64,000 bases of DNA, taken from Adenanthera pavonina (lineage: Eukaryota; Streptophyta; Magnoliopsida; Fabales; Fabaceae). Under the pieces are notes generated by a model, which saw nothing but the letters and a program-made list of their open reading frames with translations, was not told the DNA's origin and did not search any database. The stretch lies in the NCBI GenBank assembly GCA_026686845.1, contig JAIVEN010000020.1:7095501-7159500 (forward strand), in the 5' to 3' direction. Made by a program: the position numbers and the translations under genes. The stretch's first letter is position 1. The number at the start of each line of letters is the position of its first letter. Positions 48,607-60,879 of this stretch are shown here, piece by piece.

Positions 48607-49377
48607 AGAAAAAAAAAGTATGAGCGAAAAAGAAAGAAAAGAAGAAGAGAGAAAAGGAGAAGCAGAAGAAAGGAGGGAATAGTAAGCCATGGGAAATCAA
48701 AGAAAGGAAGAAGAGCTTTCAAACCATAAGAGCAAGTCACTATTTCTGGTTTAAGTTTCCCCCCTACATTCTCTAATTCTATCTTCTTTTAAACATTAAT
48801 GAAGATAGTACATTTGAAAATCATATATCTCTTTGTCATTTAAATTTTAAATCCTTATTGTTATCTTTATTATTTATTTTACTATTTTATCTTTGGACGC
48901 TTCTTTATTTTTTCCCTTCGTATTTTATTATTTCTACTTATTATTTCTTATTTTATCACTTTTTATTATCTTGTTTATTCCTTTTTTCTGCTTAATCTTG
49001 TTATCTAATTCTTTACTTATGTTATTATTTTATTTACATCTTTGCTCATTGAATTATAATTAATTAGTACATAGTTGATTTAATTACCATTTAATTGTTT
49101 TGATGAATATTATTATTAATCTACACAATAATTAATTATTTGAGCTGAATAATATAGTATGATATCCATGTAATCGGCCTTACTTATATTATTGTTTACT
49201 ATGATTATTAGCTGGAATCATTTATTTATATGTAATTTATTATTTTCCTCATTTGTGTTGTTATTAATATCACTACATTAAGAAATGAATTACAATATCG
49301 AACGGTCATGCTATGTTATTGTTATTAATATGATGAATGAATAAGAAACATTTAGATGAACATTTGAGAGTTCATTC

Positions 49378-50930
49378 TGTTAGAGCTTGTGCCCTATGCT
49401 AATTATTGTATTATGAATATTGTACTTCATTATGAAAAAGAAGTTTTTTTTTCTTTTATTCTATTATTATATTGTTTGCATGTTTTTCTTTATAATAATA
49501 TCTTTGGATAAATCATTTTATCTTAAACGTCCATAATTATTCATCTTTGTGGGAACAATGATGAACTAAGACTAGTATGATTTTAATTAATAATTATGGG
49601 TTAATTATGTATGCAGATACAAATAAAATCATAAACACCTATTAGGGAACAGACGTTGGATCGACCTGTCATGAAATAGTTGCATGGATGAAGTCATAGG
49701 CATATTTCATATATATATATATATAACCATGTCACTAAACTCTTAAACTTGAGATCACCATGACTTCCTACATGAGAACATTGTACTTTGACATTGTCAA
49801 AAGTCACATTTAATCGAGAGATCATAACCGCTATGATCAGGCATAATGGAATTTATGTAGAGGAAGATGAATGGTCAAGATGAAATTTGTCCCTCTAATT
49901 AATGGAGAGATATATCTAGGCCCCTCGATGAGTGAGACTGAGAAATGCATGGCCGTGCTCAAATGGAAAAATGTCCATTTGTTCTGTCAGTCTGCTCGGA
50001 GATCGAGAAAGTGATGGTCGAGTAAGATAAAGATAACGTTTCCATGTCTCATACTTAACTTATATATTGTGAAACAAAAGAGATAAGATAAGGTTATATG
50101 ATAGGTTGCATCGGATCACCGATCTCATATGATTTGGGTAGTCACAATATCTTGTTAGAGGCCACTTGTGACTTGTGGGTCCAATAGTATTATTGGCCCA
50201 CTGCCAACATCATATGGACCTACAGGGTCGCACACAAGAACGAACCAACTTGAACTAGGATGTCCAGATTCATGGAATCTAATATGTGTTTAGATTCAAT
50301 GAATTTAACGTTCAATTTAGGGTGTATGAATTTTATAAATAAATGTATATATATTTGATATATATATTTTATAAACTTTGAAATATATATATGTTTGATA
50401 TATTAAATATTTCAAAAAAAAAATATATATATATATATATATAACATTTCAATCAATTTAAATGAGTTAGTTTTAAATTTAATTCTATGTGATAGATTTA
50501 AATTTAAACTAATATATTTAATTAATATTTGATTTAATTTAAATTAATCAAATAATACAAACTTTATCTATATATTGATATAGGCTAGGGTTATTAAATA
50601 TAGAATCAAGAGAGAGTCTCCACTCACTCTAAAGAAAGAGCGGTCGCACACTCACAGAAAGAACTTATGGAAGCACAGAGAATATATGGACGTTTGCAAA
50701 CAGAGGTGTTAGCATGCAGTTCGAGTTGGACTCACCGTTCGTGTGGATACCGGTAGAGGGAGCTGATCAAACGCGTCAGTTTCTAGGGTCCAAAACGAAA
50801 AAAAAAAAATGAAACGACATGCACCGAAAGTAATATTCTCTTCTACATCTCAATTTAAACATAATTGATGGATCCATGGGAGGGATTTCGGCTGTGTTAT
50901 TCCATTGCACATGTGCTGAAATTCCCAACA
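49378..50930 (+). mobile_element. Solo LTR with 5-bp target-site duplication
   Basis: The element starts TGTTAGAGCTTGTGCCC and ends GAAATTCCCAACA, that is TG...CA, 1553 bp long. It is flanked by a perfect direct repeat CATTC (49373-49377 and 50931-50935), the hallmark of LTR-retrotransposon integration. No gag, pol or second LTR is seen nearby, so it is a solo LTR left by recombination between two LTRs. Superfamily cannot be fixed from the LTR alone. The strand assumes the written TG...CA orientation. Confidence 0.85.
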
Positions 50931-50935
50931 CATTC

Positions 50936-52353
50936 TTGATAACCTAGAACAGCTATGAACATATAAAGCTACAAACCGTATTGGGATGAACAAATAACAC
51001 TTTAAACACATTCAAATTGAGTTTTGAAGAGACAAGCTAATTATACGAATAAGGATATGGCTCGTGTATGGATATCATTGTTCAAAGCATACAGTTGAAG
51101 ATCTTGTAATACACAATGAATGAATAAGAAACCATACAATGTTCGTTCAACATATCACAAAGAGGCTATCGTTTTGTCTCAATAGATAATTATATAAGGA
51201 GTTGCATAATGAACACACAAGTTAGTAAATAGAAGCAAGCTCAGTTGTGCAATAGGCGATGTATGAATAAGAACTTAATCCATGTACAAATAAGACCACT
51301 TTGACAAAAAGCACACACAGCTAAAACTAAAGGCTAGTTTCCAAAATCACCAAGTGGAACACAATAAGGCTAAAGGTAACAAGATTAAGAAAATTCAAAG
51401 CCATATCTACCACTCATCATAAGAGAAAGAAACAAAGTGAAAAACTTGAATCTTGAACTCCATGTTTCTTTGTAGGTGGCTTCAATCATTTGCTCCCTTG
51501 ATGTCATCTTTCAAGCTTTACGAGTTTTGTTGTTATCAAAACACAATTTGTCTAACATATATGGAAAAGATATTGTTAAGAGAGGTAACCCATTTGGTGA
51601 TATTTATGTCTTGAAAGGATTAGTGTTCCACTATTGGTTAGGGATACCCTTAATGCTCACAAAAATATATATATATATATTCACATGGTACTCTTTTGGA
51701 ATTCCTTTCTAGTCATTTGGGAAGCCCCAATGGAAATCCTATACGGAAAAATATCTGCCGAGAACTGAAACCATAGATGTTTGTGGATCTACTCCAGGGG
51801 ACATCTGTAACAGCTTATTAGCAAAAACCCTAAATCCACATCAAAAGGGAAGCGAGACAAAACTAAAATAACAAAAAAGACTGATGGCGGCCTGCTACAG
51901 TACCACCGTGGTGTGAGAGTTCTTGGGTTCCAAATGAAAGGAAACAGGGGGTATGGCATCGCAGCCTGGTCATTTGTGCTGCAGCGCAAAATGCTGATAC
52001 CATATCAGCATTTGCTAATTTTTCCTAAGAACTTTTGATGCGCAAAATCTTCGTCCGATCTCCGATCAAAACTTGACACTTGGGCCTCTAAATGCCGAAC
52101 CATAGCAACCATGACTAAACCAACTCCTAACTTGAGTCCCAAATGTCTGTAGGACTGGGTCTAGGGCGATCTCATCCTAAGGAAACTATTCATGTAGAAT
52201 TTGATCCCCTTGGCCACCTGTGGGTTACATATCCACTTAACCCAACAACTACTTGAGCCATCCACAAACACCTATAACAGAATTACAAGATCAGATACAT
52301 ATCATTCACACAACTAACCTATACCGAGGTCCACAAGCAAATCACATACATCA
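50936..52353. other. Unclassified repeat-rich DNA
   Basis: No gene is supported. 51770-52330 has longer words of mixed composition (for example CTGCTACAGTACCACCGTGG and a local inverted repeat TGCTGATACCATATCAGCA at 51992-52010) that look like part of an LTR or other repeat, but no borders could be set. Confidence 0.35.
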
Positions 52354-52361
52354 CTGGCCAA

Positions 52362-53018
52362 TAGGGGTGTTCACGGGCCGGGCATCACCATGGCCCGGTG
52401 TCTAGCCCGGAACACTCCTAGGACCAAGAAAATCGGCTTGCGGCCCGGCCTGATATGGCCCGATGAAAGACCGAGCCGAGTCCGAGTCAATACCGGGCGA
52501 GGTTTGACCCGGTATAAAAATGAACATTAAAAAATAAATAAATAATAAGTTAATTTAATTTTTTAATAAAAATATAACTAGTTTCATTTAAAATATATTC
52601 TTATAGGAAATAATATTAGGTTAAAAAGTAACATTTATCAAAATTATAAATACTCAACAATTATATATTATTTATTTTATATAATATTAAGTTAAGAAAT
52701 AAATTTAAAATTTGAAATAAAATTAAAAATTGGAATAATAAAATGTATCTATTATAATTATAAAATTAATTTATTACATGAGGCATATGAAGAAAAAATC
52801 ATTATATAAAGTTATTCAATATTTTTAACAATTAAAGGAAAATGAAAAAATAAAAAAAAATAATATATACCGGGCCGGACCAGCACGGGCTTGTGACTTG
52901 ACCGAGGACCGGCCCGGCCCGGTCATTTTCCATTTCAAGACTTTTTCTTTTTGGCCCAGCCTAAAATGATTGGGCCGCACCGGGCCAACAGGGCTTTCGA
53001 GCCCATTGAACAGCCCTA
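52362..53018. mobile_element. hAT MITE with 8-bp target-site duplication
   Basis: The terminal inverted repeats are TAGGGGTGTTCACGG at the left and TTGAACAGCCCTA at the right. The flanks are CTGGCCAA (52354-52361) and TTGGCCAA (53019-53026), an 8-bp target duplication with one mismatch, as hAT transposition makes. The 657-bp body has GC-rich subterminal arms full of GGCCCGG / CCGGGCC words and an AT-rich centre. It has no transposase, so it depended on an autonomous hAT elsewhere. Confidence 0.85.
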
Positions 53019-53026
53019 TTGGCCAA

Positions 53027-55254
53027 CCCAACCAACATACAATCAATCCCATATGGATTCTTCAACCCATCCGCTGAGTACATGATACACAAGTAGTACA
53101 CAAAACCCAGGATAACAATATTACAGTCAACATACGTAACAATGAACTACTTGGCACAATATGTAACATAAACTGGGTATAGAAACTACCAACTACAAGA
53201 ATACCCTTGTGTAACAGAGTAAGCTATAACTCCTTTGTCTTCTCTAGATTAGTGTTAAAGTCCTCACCTGTAATGTTTACCACAAGGGCTGTGAAACAGA
53301 GTCTCAGCAACCAAGGAACACACAACAACAGTATACATATACATAAAAATACAAGTAAGCAATGTTATGCAATGCAATGCAATGAATGTCTCCATTTGTA
53401 CACGGCTAGTCACCATCACAAGGTACACCAAATAAGTGATTCCCTTCCAACAACTGGTGAAGACTGATTTCAGGATATCACTAAGCTTTCCGCATACTAA
53501 TATAACCCATACAAAGGCCATACTAATGCTTGGATCGTGGTTCTCCTTCCCCTAGACTACTCGAATTGGTGGTGATTTAGGACAGGTGCATCCCCAAATC
53601 CACTTGGATCATGATTCTCCTTCCCCTAGACCACCCAAATTGGTGGTGATTTAAGAAAGGTGCATCCCCAAATCCACTGTCACTTGGCTTTCCTGGCCAT
53701 AAGAAAGGATTTAGTGGTAGGGATATATAATCATCAATCTCACCACTTGGCCACTAATGGATCGGTATACTATGTGATATCATATGTTATCATCACCCAA
53801 AACTGTCAATGTACTCATGTTCAATGATGTGATGATGCTCTCAAACTGTCACATTCCATGTATACATATATATTCTCAATCATCATCATATGTAATTTCA
53901 CACGACGGGGATGCTAACAAGTCACATGCTATAAATTAGTGCACAAATACATATACAAGACTAGGAAGAGATTACCCCTTTCATCATGAGCCATGCCTGG
54001 GACATATCATGATATGAAAATATATATAACAAAAAATATACATCATGTATAAACATACATCTCAGTTACCTCAAATTATTGACACAATGCATACAAGGGT
54101 TTAGCAAGCCTTTGGATCACCAACCTCAACTCGAACACTTCCAAACGACCAATTAAACACTACAATATCATAACATTTCCAATTAACATAACACACACAT
54201 AATCTAAAACTCATAATCTAACTATCCAAACTTAACACATTGTTCCAATAACATAAACATGCATCAAGAAGCCCCAAATACATATCCAAACCAAAAACAA
54301 CAACATACATTTTAGATTCCAAGCTCCCTCAACCATTATTAAGCTAGGGTTCAACATAAACCAATCATAAACCATCCAAAACTCATACCCAATCTAAAGG
54401 AACATCCAACAATACTCAATAACCCATTTGCATGCATTTTAATTGGTAGAAAACGCATTTCAATCGAAACTCAACATACTCCCACATATTTCATCTCAAA
54501 ACAGATGGGAAAAGAGGGAAGGAGAGGTTAGGGATCACTTACCAACCAAGATTGAGGCTTCCCAAGGTCAGAAATCACCTCTTAAGACTGAAAATCATGA
54601 ACCCTAGTAGAGAAAATCTCCTTCCTCTCCGATTTCTTCTGTTCCAATGACTAGTTCGTGATCTGATTTAAACAAATTTTGGGACTCATGCCACAGCACA
54701 TGAAAGCTGCTGTAGTATGAGACCTCTCGACGCAAAGTTTTTCACAAAAACTTTGGGGTAGTTGCTACATGTGATAGGTTATGATTTGAGCGCTAAAATA
54801 TGACTTCATGGTGTTGATTGTTAGGAGAAGATCTTTTTTCTTTTGCTGCATGTATATATTTTGATTTAAGCTTAATGGCATGTCCATTTGGTTTCATTTT
54901 GGTATGAGAAAGTCATCTTTGCTATTACAAAGAAATGGGTGCTGATTTGAGCTCTCAATTCGGTCATTTGAGTTTGGGTTTTATATCAGAAATATCTTTG
55001 CTGTTGGAAATAGATGAGAGTTGGTTTGAGCTTAATTGGATGGGCTTACTTTTTGGTTCATGTGAGTTGTTATCCTGCATATTCTGTGCCATTAGTTTTG
55101 CATAACAGGCTAATGACTCAAAATGGACATAATATTTAAACATGTCAACAGCTTACCCAAGTTAGGCCATATATATCTGTCTGAATTAATTTCTAATAGA
55201 GCATTGCTTATTAGGTTACCTTGCATGTGATTTATTGATCCGTTGATGCCAGCA
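53027..55254. other. Repeat-like intergenic DNA without genes
   Basis: No gene is supported. The stretch has A/C-rich, low-complexity character on the plus strand (53030-54500) and one tandem duplication (separate entry). It may be the continuation of the repeat that the hAT MITE entered, since similar texture is found on both sides of it. Confidence 0.35.
53529..53676. repeat. Two-copy 74-bp tandem repeat
   Basis: CTTGGATCGTGGTTCTCC at 53529 and CTTGGATCATGATTCTCC at 53603 start two copies with a period of 74 bp. Each contains TTCCCCTAGAC, AATTGGTGGTGATTTA and GGTGCATCCCCAAATCCAC. The copies differ at a handful of positions. Confidence 0.8.
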
Positions 55255-55259
55255 ACTTC

Positions 55260-55650
55260 GGGCCCGTTTGGTTCTCCGTTTTGTAAAATTAAGTTAAGAT
55301 AAATGAAGTTTGTAAAAATGAAGTTTAGATAAAGTAAGTTTGTTGGAAGTTGTTATGTTTGGATATTCTTTTTGTAAAAGTAAGTTTGACAAAAAATCTG
55401 TTTGGATGATAGGGGTTAAAAGTACTTTTAGATGTATAATATAGAGTAAATTTGTTTCTCCTTTTTCAAAACCCACGTTTTGTTAAAGGAAAAGTAACTT
55501 TTCCCCTCCTTTTCCAAAACCACAGTTTAACCCACTTTTCATTTTTCAAAAAGTCAGTTTACATTTCATCTGTGTTTGGCCAAACACATCTTTTACAAAA
55601 CCATGGTTGAAAACCATGGTTACGTTTTGCAAAAGGACAACCAAACACAC
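55260..55650. mobile_element. MITE with GTTTGGTT termini
   Basis: The left end GGGCCCGTTTGGTTCTCCGTT is mirrored by the right end TTTTGCAAAAGGACAACCAAAC followed by ACACAC. The flanks both read ACTTC (55255-55259 and 55651-55655), possibly the target duplication. The interior repeats AAAAGTAAGTTT / AAACTTCATTTT-type words and contains AACCATGG twice near the right end. It has no coding capacity. Confidence 0.65.
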
Positions 55651-55721
55651 ACTTCATTAGACTTTATTGATGTTTATTCAACTGTTGGAACTTGAGGAAA
55701 GAAAATTTTTATTAGGCAGTA

Positions 55722-55986
55722 CTCCCTCCGGTCCTATATATAGGACCTTTTGTCTTGGTCCTAAATATAAGATCCTTTACAATATACGAGGTGGTGTTTA
55801 TTATGCATTTCCAAAAAAATGCCCCTACTTAATGTATTCAAAGAGAAAAAGAGAGAGATTAAATAAGGGTAGTTTTGGAAAAAGGTTGAAATTTTTGGAG
55901 AAATCGAGGTAGTTAATTAGTTTTAACTCCCTTTCTTAATGCGCGTGATTCGGTTAAAATGGTCTTATATATAGGACCAGAGGGAG
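55722..55986. mobile_element. Stowaway-type MITE (Tc1/mariner)
   Basis: The ends are CTCCCTCCGGTCCTATATAT and ATATATAGGACCAGAGGGAG, an almost perfect inverted repeat, and TA is duplicated on both sides (55720-55721 and 55987-55988). Length is 265 bp. This is the standard Stowaway signature. Confidence 0.9.
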
Positions 55987-55988
55987 TA

Positions 55989-57959
55989 TTATATTTCTGT
56001 TTTATTTTATTTTATATTATTTTATTTTTGTCCATGTTGAATGGTCTTTATTGTTCTGGAATTAAATGCACGAGAAAGATTGGAGGTCTTAGTACCTGCC
56101 ATTTATTATAAGGATAGATGAATCCAAATTTATTGGAGCAGGTTTCATGTACTGACTAACACTTTTTTTTTCTGGTAATGAAAATGGTAGTAAGGCTAGG
56201 TTATTCAAAGACTATTGTGCCAATGGCAACTAACTCTTTTTGTTAATCAATGATGTGTAGTGACTGTAAACATTGTATTGGCTTTATTCTAGAGTTGAAA
56301 TTGGTGTAACTCATTTTATGGTTTTTAGATTTAATTTTCGTTAGAAATCCAATTGTGGTGAGTTTCCACCATATTTTTTATGGTGACTATCCATTTGATA
56401 CTTGATATTACCGACTAATCTAAATTTATGTCAGGTTAGACTTCAATTAGGGGGAAATTCTTCCAACATGATTTTTTTTTCCATCCACAGAACTCGAATT
56501 CAAGACTTTATTTGAAGAGCATTGAGTCATTTACCATTTAACTCAATCATCATCGGTTCCTATATATATATATATTTTTAGGTGGGTTACTCTATATTTT
56601 ATTAATGATGTTTGTGGTTTTCTGCTGACATTTCTCTTACGGTAGTTTTATCTCTTTTTTGAACCAACTACATATCTAACAGGTGTGAACTTAGAAACAG
56701 TTTGAATGTGCTGAATTATTCTGAAGCAAGTGAGGCAACTCCCATAAAAACAAAAAAACTTTTTGTGACAAGTATGCTATTGCTCACAAAAAATCAAAAA
56801 CTAAATGCACTTTATTGTGTCAAGACACTAACTAATGTAATTTGGTTAGTATTTTCCTTTAAAAAATGCTAAATATGGGACAAAATGCAGTGTCCATAGA
56901 AAATATTTCATTTTATATGGAGTTATTAGTCACTCAGATTTTTTAAAAATCTCCCTTGTTATTTGTAAGTATTCTTGTGGGACATGATACCACTTGACAA
57001 TTATTACCTCTCCAATAGGGCTACGATTTTATACATATGAGAAAACCTTGTGTGCAGCATTTGAAGGCTTTGGTGAGCTTGTTGAAGGCATACAAACGTG
57101 TGCATATGTATATTTATATTTATTCCTTAGCTCATATTTTGGAAATGCACATTCAAGTAATCTTATTCAAAATATATTGAATTTCTTACCGCTCATTCCA
57201 ATCACAATTAATCAACACTTTAGGTCTTTAGCATGAAAAAATCCATTGCCAAATATTGAAATTACCCCAAGCTCCCACTTTATCTTTATGGTAAGGGTTA
57301 TTCATGTCTTTTTGTATTTAATATTTCAATTGTTTTTATTTGCATCATACCAAACATCATTTGAAAAAAAAATTGTTTCTTTCCCTATGCATTTCAAATG
57401 TCATTTTATACTATAACTTGAATTCTTACCTTTTAATTATGTTAACATCATTTCTATGAGGCCATCAAGCAATTGAAACCAGTTTTCTGCAATTAAAGTC
57501 ATCATATGAATGCCTTTTACAAATTTAGCATATTGTTAAGTATACTTGTTTGATCTCTTACCTTGGTATTCATATGTAATGTAGGTTGAATGGTTCACTG
57601 CTAAACTAAAGGGAATAGTATAGTGCAAGTTTATAAGGTACATTAATCTTGCCTTAATACTTGCGTAAAATGGTGGTGTTTAATGATTGATGTAGCTATC
57701 GACTAATGTTTGATTAGTAGTTTATTAATTATAGATAATTTGATTGGAAATCATTTGGGACATAATTGCTGATGTTATTGGTTTAAACTTATTGTAATTT
57801 GCTACTTTTTATGTGAAAAGAGGGTTTAAGGCCCATGAAACTCTCATTTTTAAGCTGTTATGCTGTTAGTTATTCTTTAAAAATTAGACTGTGGTTGCCA
57901 GAAACTCTAATTAACTCATGTATTGCTTTTGAATAGTGATAGTCATGATATTTAAAGAT
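55989..57959. other. AT-rich DNA without recognisable features
   Basis: I see no exon with family resemblance, no clean inverted-repeat element and no LTR borders. The stretch may include the unrecognised left part of the CACTA element that follows. Confidence 0.4.
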
Positions 57960-58216
57960 ACATAACTTAGGTTGTTTGGGATTCGATGGAAAATAGTAAT
58001 ACTTATAATTACGAAGTCTAACTTTTTTGTGAGATGTTATAGAATTATTGCACCCTCAACTTTTAAGGAAGGCTCTGTCAAAATTGATACACATCTCAAG
58101 CGTATGGATCGGTCATGGATGTCTGCGAATCATTTGACTAATGAGTATAGAGATGGAGTGAAAGAGTTCATTAGATTTGTAGTTGAGAATGCGGACAACC
58201 TTAATAAAATTTTATG

Positions 58217-59183
58217 ATAGAGTACGCTTGAGGCATGAAACGTTGAGGGTCCTTGGACAAATTGTAAAGCATAAAAAGGAAGCTTCATCACTTAGAAATC
58301 AAGCTTGGGAGGCTAAAGTTCCATTGCAAGGCATAGATGATCCAGCCCAAGAAGTCCAAAAAGCTTGATTATGTTCTCTTCCTTGCAAGTTACAGATTCA
58401 AGCCCAAAGAGAACCCATTTAGAGGAGATTACTTGAGTGATCATGTGCCACTCATGTGATCAACTAAAAAGGAGTCTTCTTTATTCTATTTTATTTAGAA
58501 TTTTTGTTTTTTATTATTAAATTTTCAGAAATAAGGCATATGATCAAAGATCGTCTTGGATATTATGTTTTGATTGTTTCCTAATTTTTAAAGATTAGGT
58601 TCTAGATTTTTCTATTAGTTAAAGTAAGAAAGGTACCACCTTTTGATTGATTTGAGGAATATTTTATTTCCTTTTTCATTTAGATTGTGGTATCTTCTTT
58701 AGGATTTATTAGATTTGATTATTTTATTTATTTTCATTGTAATTTTCATTTTTAATTTTAGCCTAGGGTTTTAGTTGTCTTATTCATTTATATAAGGAGC
58801 CACCTATGTACTTTGATGGAGACAGATTAATGAGAATGAATTTTTAGAACTTATGTTCTTTTCTTGTGAGTTTTCTCTTGTATCCCTTGTGTTCTTGAGA
58901 GGATTCATAGACTTATCAAAGGAGTGGTTTTCCTTTGTGGCGTCCCAAGGCTAGGGTTCTAGGAGACGGGTTCTCTTAGGGTCTTATCCCATTGACCAAC
59001 ATATCTTTCCTGTTTTCTTGTCATTTTCGTTCATAATTATTATCCTATTTTTCTAGTTTAACATGTTCATCTATCTTGTGTTTTCTTGTTATTTCGTGTG
59101 TTCTATTTGATTCTAGCACGATCCATGATTCATTCCGAGTCATTGGAGGTTCAATCGGACGAGTTCCGCTTGGGTCTTTCATC
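58217..59183. mobile_element. 967-bp insertion inside the CACTA transposase
   Basis: The transposase codons for NKI and CPCLKC are separated by 967 bp of foreign sequence flanked by a perfect 8-bp direct repeat ATTTTATG (58209-58216 and 59184-59191). The insert begins ATAGAGTACGCTTGAGG and ends GGGTCTTTCATC. Its left part can be read without stops as RVRLRHETLRVLGQIV...QKA, which I do not recognise. Its right part is T-rich, non-coding. It lacks convincing terminal inverted repeats and TG...CA ends, so its class is open. Confidence 0.6.
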
Positions 59184-60879
59184 ATTTTATGCCCTTGCTT
59201 AAAGTGCTGCTATAGGAAGCTAGTTGATGCAGATGACTTGGAAGATCATTTATTGTGTCATGGAATTGACCGAGGTTACACACGTTGGACAAAGCATGGT
59301 GAGACGAATGATAGGCATAGTAGTTCGAGGTATTTCAACACAAGTACATTTGAGGCTGACCACCTTGAAGAGATGACAAATGTGATTGAGGATGAACTTC
59401 AAGATTGTCCTGAGATGTTTGAGAGGTTGAAAAGCGATGCAGAAAAGCCATTATACAGTGGTTGTACTAAATTCACGATATTATCAGCCGTGTTGAAGTT
59501 GTATAACTTGAAAGCGAGCAATGGATGGAGTGATAAGAGCTTCATAGAATTGCTTGCACTTTTAAAGGATATGCTGCTAGAGGATAATGAGCTTCCTAGC
59601 CGAACATATGAGGCTAAACGAATGCTATGCTCTATTGGGATAAGCTATGAGAGGATATATCTTGTCCTAATGACTATGTGTTATTCCAAAAAGAATATGC
59701 ATCTTTACATATGTGTCCTGAATGCAACGCCCCATGATATAAGAAGAAAGAATCGAGTCCAACAAAGGGGTATAGTATTTTCCCATTATACCTAGATTTA
59801 GACATTTGTACAGAAGTCCTAAAATTGCGAAGCACTTGACGTGTCATGCAAATGAAAGAATTGAAGATAGAAAGTTTTGACATCCGGCAGATTCTCCGCA
59901 ATGGAAAAAAATTGATAGTCAATATGAAGACTTCAGGGAAGAAGATAAAAACCTACGCCTTGCATTATCTACCGATGGAATGAATCCACATGGTATGCAG
60001 AGTAGTACTCACAATACATGGCCTGTGATTTTGGTGATTTATAACCTACCACCATGGTTATATATGAAGCGGAAGTTTATGATGTTGTTTATTCTAATCT
60101 CTGGTCCCAGACAACCTGGAAATGATATAGATGTATATTTGGCTCCACTAATTGAAGATTTAAAGCTAATGTGGGAGAAGGGTGTAGAGGTGTATGATGG
60201 ATATAGGGAAGAGACATTCAAGTTGAGCGCTATCTTGTTTGGTACAATCAATGATTTTCCAGCGTACGGTAATTTGTTGAGGTATAGTATCAAAGGAGAG
60301 TTTAGATGCCCTATATGCGAAGAAGACACACATTCCATACGGTTGGAGCATGGGGGGAAATTTGTCTTCCTTGGACATTATAGATTTTTGCCTCCAAGAC
60401 ATCATTATAGGTGGTGGAGACAAGCCTTTAATGGGAATACAGAAGAAGGGAATGAACCTTTGCTATTAAGCGGTGAGCAATTGTTTAACAAGGTAAAGGA
60501 TTTGATAGAGAATTTTAGGAAGTCTTTTGCAAGATAAATTGAGACTAGTGGGTGGAAGAAAAGATCAATTTTCTTTGATTTACCATATTGGAAGTCTTTG
60601 TATGTGAGGCACTTCCTTGATGTCATGCATATAGAAAAAAATATTTGTGAAAGCATCATTGGTACATTACTTAATGTGCCAAGGAAGACTAAAGATGGCG
60701 TGAAGGCAGGTTGGACTTAGTTGCCATGGGAATAAGAGAAGAATTGGCATATACTCTATCTAGAAAAGAGAAAATTGCTTTTTGTGAGTTTCTTGATGGA
60801 GTTAAAGTTCTAGAGGGGTACTCCTCAAACATTAGGAACCTTACTTCTATGAAAGACTTGAAGTTGAAAGGTCTGAAGT

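Larger units (their letters stand above)
45298..49377. other. Gene-free region downstream of the O-fucosyltransferase gene
   Basis: The first several hundred bases should be the 3' UTR of the O-fucosyltransferase gene. No other coding exon is supported. The stretch contains a poly(A)/(GA)n run at 46779-46811, AT-rich DNA at 47040-47950, and the GC-richer hAT-like element at 48106-48606. Confidence 0.45.

Noticed and set aside
52362..53018. GC-rich block taken at first as a CpG-island promoter or a gene
   Set aside because: It has terminal inverted repeats and an 8-bp target duplication, so it is a hAT MITE.
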